Source: Actinomycetota bacterium (GTDB lineage Bacteria; Actinomycetota; CADDZG01; JAHWKV01). Taken from it: a stretch of DNA of 10,678 nt. Every line of letters starts with the position of its first letter. The first letter of the stretch is position 1. Made by a program: the position numbers and the translations under genes. The notes beneath the pieces were generated by a model. That model ran no database searches, was not told the DNA's origin, and saw only the letters and a list, made by a program, of their open reading frames with translations. Shown piece by piece: positions 7,021 through 10,678 of the stretch. The stretch covers positions 1-10,678 of the forward strand of contig JAHWKV010000013.1 in assembly GCA_019347725.1 (NCBI GenBank), read 5' to 3'.

Positions 7021-7511
7021 AAATCCACGTGATCGTTTTGTTCGTCGGCTTGACGCTAAGCGCGTGCGGGGGATCGAGCGACGGATCGGCAGCCATGGAG
7101 GAGCTCAAATCTCAAGTCGGTTCCATTCGCGAGGCAGCAGCTTCGGGCGATTACGAATCCGCACTGCACCGGCTAAATACGATGCGGTCGGAGGCTCTCG
7201 ACATGTCCAGGCAAAACGAGATATCAGATCGGGAATTCCGGCGCATCCTCGCCGCAGCTTTGGAGGTGGAGGCGAAGCTTCCCTTGATGCCGTCGCCTCC
7301 GGAGGATGACCCCAGCGACTCCAATCCGGAAGAATCGGAGACGGACCCACAACGGCAGGGTGAGGACGCAACGTCCTCCGAGCGAGCGAGCCGTTCGGGT
7401 GGGGAGTCCATCGACACTCCGGATGGCGCATCCGGCCGCGACGGTGCGCCGGGAGAGCCGGGCGAGGATGGAGCAGATGGGGTCGACGGGGTAGCCGGCT
7501 TTACAGGCTAA
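7017..7511 (+). CDS. Small lipoprotein with C-terminal collagen-like Gly-X-Y repeats
   Basis: This 164-residue predicted lipoprotein belongs to no family I recognise by name. It starts at GTG 7017, overlapping the kinase stop as GTGA. Residues 1-17 form a lipoprotein signal: Lys2, a hydrophobic core VIVLFVGLTL and lipobox LSAC with Cys17 as the lipidated residue. Residues about 26-88 are predicted helical and contain EAAASGDYESALHRL, a pattern resembling short helical-hairpin segments. Residues 89-136 are acidic, Pro/Ser/Glu-rich and probably disordered. Residues 137-164 are nine Gly-X-Y triplets plus a final Gly (Gly at 137, 140, 143 and so on to 164), with charged and proline-containing triplets such as GAP and GEP, like bacterial collagen-like proteins. 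It would sit on the outer face of the membrane beside the kinase tail. A role as an extracytoplasmic partner of the kinase is inference from gene order only. Confidence 0.82.
   Translation: MKIHVIVLFVGLTLSACGGSSDGSAAMEELKSQVGSIREAAASGDYESALHRLNTMRSEALDMSRQNEISDREFRRILAAALEVEAKLPLMPSPPEDDPSDSNPEESETDPQRQGEDATSSERASRSGGESIDTPDGASGRDGAPGEPGEDGADGVDGVAGFTG
7425..7508 (+). repeat. Collagen-like Gly-X-Y repeat region
   Basis: This stretch encodes nine consecutive Gly-X-Y triplets and a terminal Gly at the very end of the lipoprotein. The repeat is at protein level: triplets differ (GAS, GRD, GAP, GEP, GED, GAD, GVD, GVA, GFT) and the DNA shows no exact tandem unit. It stops at TAA with no continuation of the pattern downstream in that frame. 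Confidence 0.8.
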
Positions 7512-7523
7512 CTCAGGTTTAGC
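7507..7523 (+). other. Small inverted repeat spanning two convergent stop codons
   Basis: GCTAA (7507-7511) and TTAGC (7519-7523) are perfect inverted repeats around a seven-base loop. Each arm contains one TAA stop: the lipoprotein's on the plus strand and the VOC protein's on the minus strand. There is no T run on either side, so this is at best a weak bidirectional terminator. Confidence 0.3.
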
Positions 7524-8436
7524 TGCGGCAGACTACACGCAACCGGTTGCCCGACGGGTCCACCGTGGCGAGGGCGTCACCGGAGAGAGTCCGCGCAGGA
7601 CTTTGTGTGCTTTCGAGCCGTTGTGAGATCTCCAGCAAGCCTTTGGCGTCGGGTACTTCGATCGTGAAGTGGCGCAGCCCGCAGCTGGACGCTGGGTGTG
7701 GAGGAGCGTTCTTGCCGGCCCACGTGTTAATCGCGATGTGGTGGTGGTAGTCGCCGGCGGCCAAAAACGCGACGCCCAAGCGGCGCGACAGTCCCGTCAA
7801 CTCGAATCCTATGGTGTCTCGGTAGAATTCGAGCACTTCCTCGAGGTTTCCGACGTGCAGGTGGACGTGCCCCATCTTCGTTTCTGCGGGAAGCGGCTCG
7901 TCGATGTCGTCGTCGGGCTCAAGCTCTTGGAACAGGCGGGCAAGGTGAATGGGGTCCCGGCCGGAGCGCGGCCGCCCGGAGGCGTCACGAGCGCCAAACC
8001 CCTCATCGGACATGAACCAGGTGCCGTCTTCGGGAGTCTCTGCGTAGATTTCCAGACCATTGCCGTCCGGGTCCCACAGATAATCGGATTTGGTCATCAC
8101 ATGGTCGGTCGGGGAGTTGCGATAGCCAATTCGCACGAACCGCTTTATGACACGGGCCAGCTCCCGCAAGCTGGGCAGCACCAAGGCCAGGTGGTACAGG
8201 CCCGTTCTCCCGCTCGGCACGGGGCTGTCGGAACCCGGGTACAGCACGACCAGCTCCCGTTCGCCGACCCCCAAACTTACGTGATCTTCCGTGACTTTGA
8301 GCACCTGTAGGCCGACCACGTCTTTATAAAATTCGATCGACCTGTTCAGCAAGCTCACTGAAAGGTGCACCGAACCCATGCCGGTGGACGGCGCGAGAAG
8401 GGGTCTTTCGGATTGAGAAACTGAGTTAGCCCTCAA
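7519..8436 (-). CDS. Two-domain vicinal-oxygen-chelate protein (CatE/glyoxalase-like)
   Basis: The protein has about 305 residues in two related VOC modules, resembling COG2514 (catechol 2,3-dioxygenase-like) proteins; soluble and cytoplasmic, with no signal peptide. The first module has SVHLSV (His24), GLYHLALVLP (His82) and DPDGNGLEIY (Glu129), a complete His-His-Glu metal triad. The second has GHVHLHV (His192) and GLRHFTIEVPD (His256), plus YHHHIAINTW, but the Glu position in DPSGNRLRV is Arg300, so that triad is incomplete; I recall this as usual for the second half in this family. An extradiol dioxygenase or lyase-like reaction on a small aromatic is possible, but the substrate is unknown. 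I prefer TTG at 8436, which has AGGTGG five bases upstream. GTG at 8445 adds three residues but would overlap that ribosome-binding site. The gene converges on the lipoprotein with a seven-base gap and diverges from the downstream transporter. Confidence 0.88.
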   Translation of the reverse strand: MRANSVSQSERPLLAPSTGMGSVHLSVSLLNRSIEFYKDVVGLQVLKVTEDHVSLGVGERELVVLYPGSDSPVPSGRTGLYHLALVLPSLRELARVIKRFVRIGYRNSPTDHVMTKSDYLWDPDGNGLEIYAETPEDGTWFMSDEGFGARDASGRPRSGRDPIHLARLFQELEPDDDIDEPLPAETKMGHVHLHVGNLEEVLEFYRDTIGFELTGLSRRLGVAFLAAGDYHHHIAINTWAGKNAPPHPASSCGLRHFTIEVPDAKGLLEISQRLESTQSPARTLSGDALATVDPSGNRLRVVCRS

Positions 8437-8445
8437 TGCGACCAC

Positions 8446-8673
8446 CTTTCCGGCGTGGAGTTTAAGCGCGGCCTACCCTTACATTGTCTCGCAGGGCGGT
8501 GAAGATTGGTACAGAAAACATATTTAGCCACTCGGGCGCCGCAACACCGCTTGGTGGCGCTTGATGGAGAATGGAAATTGTTGGCGCTTCCTTCGCAAGA
8601 TTCGGCAAAGGTGTCCCGCAACCGTAGAGAATGGGCCCTGGTAAATCTTTAGTATTCGCCGGCAGGAGGGAAC
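8446..8673. other. Divergent intergenic region with short repeats
   Basis: This 228-base region separates the divergent VOC and ABC ATPase genes and should hold both promoters, but I see no convincing -35/-10 pair on either strand. It contains a direct repeat TTGgTGGCGCTT / TTGtTGGCGCTT (8551-8562 and 8578-8589, 11 of 12 identical, 27 bases apart). It also has a bulged inverted repeat at 8536-8560 (GCGCC...ACC-GCTT-GGTGGCGC). Either could be a regulator site. No small gene is evident. Confidence 0.4.
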
Positions 8674-8676
8674 GTG
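8664..8676 (+). promoter_or_regulatory. Strong ribosome-binding site setting the ABC ATPase start
   Basis: AGGAGG at 8664-8669 is followed by four bases and GTG at 8674. This near-perfect site supports the GTG start and hence the reality of the unusual acidic N-terminal tail of the protein. Confidence 0.75.
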
Positions 8677-9510
8677 GAGAACGAAACGGAGCCTGAGCCC
8701 GAGCCTGGGGCTGAGTCGCAATCCGACGAGCAGCCGGACAGTACCGTGACCCGGGACGAACCGCCGGACGAGACACCGCCGTTGCCGCCAATTGCAGTCG
8801 CTGCCCGCGATGCGGTGAAGGAGTACGGCGAAGGCTCTACGGCAGTACGTGCTGTTGACGGGATCAACTTGGAAATACCCCAAGGTCACTTCATCGCCAT
8901 CATGGGCCCCTCGGGGTCGGGTAAATCGACCCTGCTGCATTGCCTCGCCGGCTTGGACGACCTGACGGCCGGACAGTCGTTCATCGGTGATATAGAAGTC
9001 AGCGCCTTGGGAGAAAGGGAACGAACCCGCCTTAGGAGGGACAAGGTCGGGTTCATATTTCAATCGTTTAATCTCGTTCCCACCCTGACGGCCATGGAGA
9101 ACATCACCCTGCCTACAGATCTGGCCAAAAAGGAAGCGGACAGGCAGTGGGTCAAGTATTTAATAGATACGGTCGCCCTCAACGACCGACTGGGGCACAT
9201 GCCCTCGGAGCTATCGGGTGGGCAGCAACAAAGGGTTGCGGCCGCCCGGGCCCTGGCCAGCCGTCCGGAGATCGTCTTTGCCGACGAACCCACGGGCAAC
9301 CTCGATTCCCGCCGCGGCAGCGAGCTGCTGCAATTTTTGCGCGCCGCGGTGGATAACTTTGGCCAAACGATAGTTATGGTGACCCACGACCCCATTGCAG
9401 CCAGCTACGCGGATGCGGTGGTCTTCCTCGCAGACGGCCGGGTGGTTGAGGAGCTAATCGCTCCGGACGTTCAGATGATCTTGGATACCATCAAAAACCT
9501 CGAGCCTTAG
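8674..9510 (+). CDS. ABC transporter ATPase, MacB/LolD type
   Basis: This 278-residue protein is the cytoplasmic ATP-binding subunit of a MacB/LolD-type mechanotransmission ABC system, which powers lipoprotein handling, efflux or envelope remodelling with an FtsX-like permease. The ATPase core starts near residue 40. Motifs are Walker A GPSGSGKST (78-86), a Q-loop in FIFQSFNLVPTLTAMEN, signature LSGGQ (180-184), Walker B IVFADEPTGNLD (200-211, the DEPTGNLD form typical of this subfamily) and H-loop His238 in MVTHD. Residues 1-39 are an extra tail rich in Glu, Asp and Pro (for example ETEPEPEPGAESQ), absent from most relatives. GTG at 8674 is supported by AGGAGG upstream; the next in-frame GTG (residue 25) has no ribosome-binding site. 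The permease starts 16 bases after the stop, so the two are an operon. Confidence 0.93.
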   Translation: MENETEPEPEPGAESQSDEQPDSTVTRDEPPDETPPLPPIAVAARDAVKEYGEGSTAVRAVDGINLEIPQGHFIAIMGPSGSGKSTLLHCLAGLDDLTAGQSFIGDIEVSALGERERTRLRRDKVGFIFQSFNLVPTLTAMENITLPTDLAKKEADRQWVKYLIDTVALNDRLGHMPSELSGGQQQRVAAARALASRPEIVFADEPTGNLDSRRGSELLQFLRAAVDNFGQTIVMVTHDPIAASYADAVVFLADGRVVEELIAPDVQMILDTIKNLEP

Positions 9511-9526
9511 GTGTTGGAGCGCTAGC

Positions 9527-10678
9527 ATGTGGAAAGCTGCTTTCCGGGGCGTTTTCGCTCACAAGTTAAGGCTTGCCCTGACCGCTCTGGCGGTGGTGTT
9601 GGGCGTGGGGTTCATAACCGGCACCTTTGTCCTGACCGACACTATAAACCGCACCTTCGACGACCTGTTCACGGACGTGACCGAGGGCGTCGACGCCTAC
9701 GTGCGGGCGGAGAGCTCATTCGAATCGCAGTTAGGTAGTAGTCGCGAATCCATCGATGAGAGCCTGCTGGAAGAGGTGCGCCGGGTCGAAGGCGTAGAGG
9801 CGGCGTCCGGAGCGGTTACCGGGTATGCGCAGTTCATCGACAAGGCGGATGAGCCGGTGACTACCGGCGGCGCTCCCACCTTGGGGGTTAGTTGGTACGA
9901 CCAACCTCAGGGGGCCCTCGACATTCGCGAAGGCCGACCGCCTCGATCGGACGGCGAGGTGGTGATGGATGCCGCGACCGCCGACGCCAACAATTTTGAG
10001 GTAGGGGACACCGTGTCGGTGATAACCCAGCTGGCGCCCCGGCAGTTTGAGGTCGTGGGAATAGCCGGATTTGGGGATGCGGACAATCTGGGCGGCGCTA
10101 CCCTGGCGGTGTTCGACCTGGAGACGGCCCAGCAGTTGTTGGACAAGGCGGGACGTCTCGACTCGATCGACATAGCCGCCGAGCCTTCGGCGGAAAATCA
10201 GGATTTACTCCAAAGGCTGCAGCGAGTGCTGCCCGATGGAGTGGAAGCCGTAGCAGCCGAAGATGTAGCGCAGGAACAGGCCGACACCATCAAAGGTGCG
10301 CTGGGGTTTTTCAATACAGGCCTCTTGGTGTTTGCCGGGATCGCTCTGTTCGTGGGTTCGTTCATCATTTTCAACACCTTCTCGGTCGTGGTGGCCCAGC
10401 GCACGCGCGAGTTTGCCCTGCTTAAGGCTCTTGGGGCAGGCGGTCGCCAGATCATGATGGCTGTTTTCGTCGAAGCCCTTCTTGTCGGTGCGGTCGCCTC
10501 GGCGCTCGGTCTGGTGGCCGGCTTTGGCATCGCCGCGGGCCTGGGCGCTCTGCTGGGGTTGTTTGGCATCGACCTGCCCTCTACCGATTTGGTGCTTCTA
10601 CCCAGGACCGTGGTGGTCGCTTTGTCACTAGGCGTCGTTGTCACTTTGCTCGCGGCGGTCCTACCGGCTCGCAAGGCG
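9527..10678 (+). CDS. FtsX-like ABC permease, 3' partial
   Basis: This is the permease partner of the preceding ATPase. It is open from ATG 9527 to the window end (384 codons, no stop), so the C-terminus is missing. GGAG at 9516-9519, seven bases upstream, supports the start. It begins MWKAAFRGVFAHKLRLALT, with a first membrane helix at about 16-36, then an extracytoplasmic MacB-like domain (about 37-255), then helices at about 258-284, 310-345 and 360-380. The FtsX-domain signature QRTREFALLKALGA (291-304) follows the second helix, and LPARKA lies at the cut end. Actinobacterial members often carry two FtsX domains in about 850 residues, so a second half may follow outside the window. With its ATPase it would form an envelope transporter or mechanotransmitter of unknown substrate. 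Confidence 0.9.
   Translation, partial: MWKAAFRGVFAHKLRLALTALAVVLGVGFITGTFVLTDTINRTFDDLFTDVTEGVDAYVRAESSFESQLGSSRESIDESLLEEVRRVEGVEAASGAVTGYAQFIDKADEPVTTGGAPTLGVSWYDQPQGALDIREGRPPRSDGEVVMDAATADANNFEVGDTVSVITQLAPRQFEVVGIAGFGDADNLGGATLAVFDLETAQQLLDKAGRLDSIDIAAEPSAENQDLLQRLQRVLPDGVEAVAAEDVAQEQADTIKGALGFFNTGLLVFAGIALFVGSFIIFNTFSVVVAQRTREFALLKALGAGGRQIMMAVFVEALLVGAVASALGLVAGFGIAAGLGALLGLFGIDLPSTDLVLLPRTVVVALSLGVVVTLLAAVLPARKA

Noticed and set aside
7669..8310. Plus-strand open frame opposite the VOC gene
   Set aside because: The minus strand holds clear metal-binding VOC motifs across the same span; this frame shows none.
9529..9738. Short plus-strand frame at 9529
   Set aside because: It begins inside the ATG of the FtsX-like permease in a different frame, has an Arg/Gly-rich translation and ends while the permease frame continues.
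10198..10674. Antisense open frame opposite the permease end
   Set aside because: Its translation is Ala/Pro/Thr/Arg-rich without motifs, while the plus strand encodes membrane helices and the FtsX signature.

Overview
The window looks like chromosomal DNA from a high-GC actinobacterium (Actinomycetota). The strongest taxonomic clue is a minus-strand gene for a homologue of the bacterial proteasome activator Bpa/PafE, a family essentially confined to proteasome-bearing actinobacteria. GTG, TTG and probably CTG starts, tightly overlapping genes and GC-rich codon use agree with this. I cannot name the species. An uncultured lineage outside the classical Mycobacterium and Streptomyces groups is possible but only a guess. 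There are no tRNA or rRNA genes, IS elements or CRISPR arrays.

Layout. (1) Positions 1-3325, plus strand: the two subunits of an ATP-dependent hydantoinase/5-oxoprolinase-type enzyme, hyuA (5' end outside the window) and hyuB, coupled by a TGATG overlap. (2) Positions 3322-3789, minus strand: bpa/pafE, convergent with hyuB and sharing a CTAG that is the stop signal on both strands. A small hairpin plus T6 lies inside its last codons and could terminate hyuB transcription. (3) Positions 3947-7511, plus strand: a three-gene cluster of a fused ABC exporter, a membrane-anchored Ser/Thr protein kinase and a small lipoprotein ending in collagen-like Gly-X-Y triplets. Both junctions are 4-base start/stop overlaps, and the kinase most likely begins at a CTG codon that gene callers would miss. 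(4) Positions 7519-8436, minus strand: a two-domain vicinal-oxygen-chelate (CatE-like) protein, convergent with the lipoprotein. (5) Positions 8674-10678, plus strand: a MacB/LolD-type ABC ATPase with an unusual acidic Pro/Glu-rich N-terminal tail, followed 16 bases later by its FtsX-like permease, which runs off the end of the window.

How they work together. hyuAB form one heteromeric enzyme. The ATPase and FtsX-like permease form one transporter. The exporter, kinase and lipoprotein are probably co-transcribed and translationally coupled, and I regard them as the best candidate for an undescribed envelope module: a kinase with a short acidic extracytoplasmic tail instead of PASTA domains, paired with a surface lipoprotein and an exporter. 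bpa and this cluster diverge from a 157-base control region. The bpa side has a recognisable promoter and ribosome-binding site. The exporter side has a -10-like hexamer placed so that the mRNA could be leaderless.
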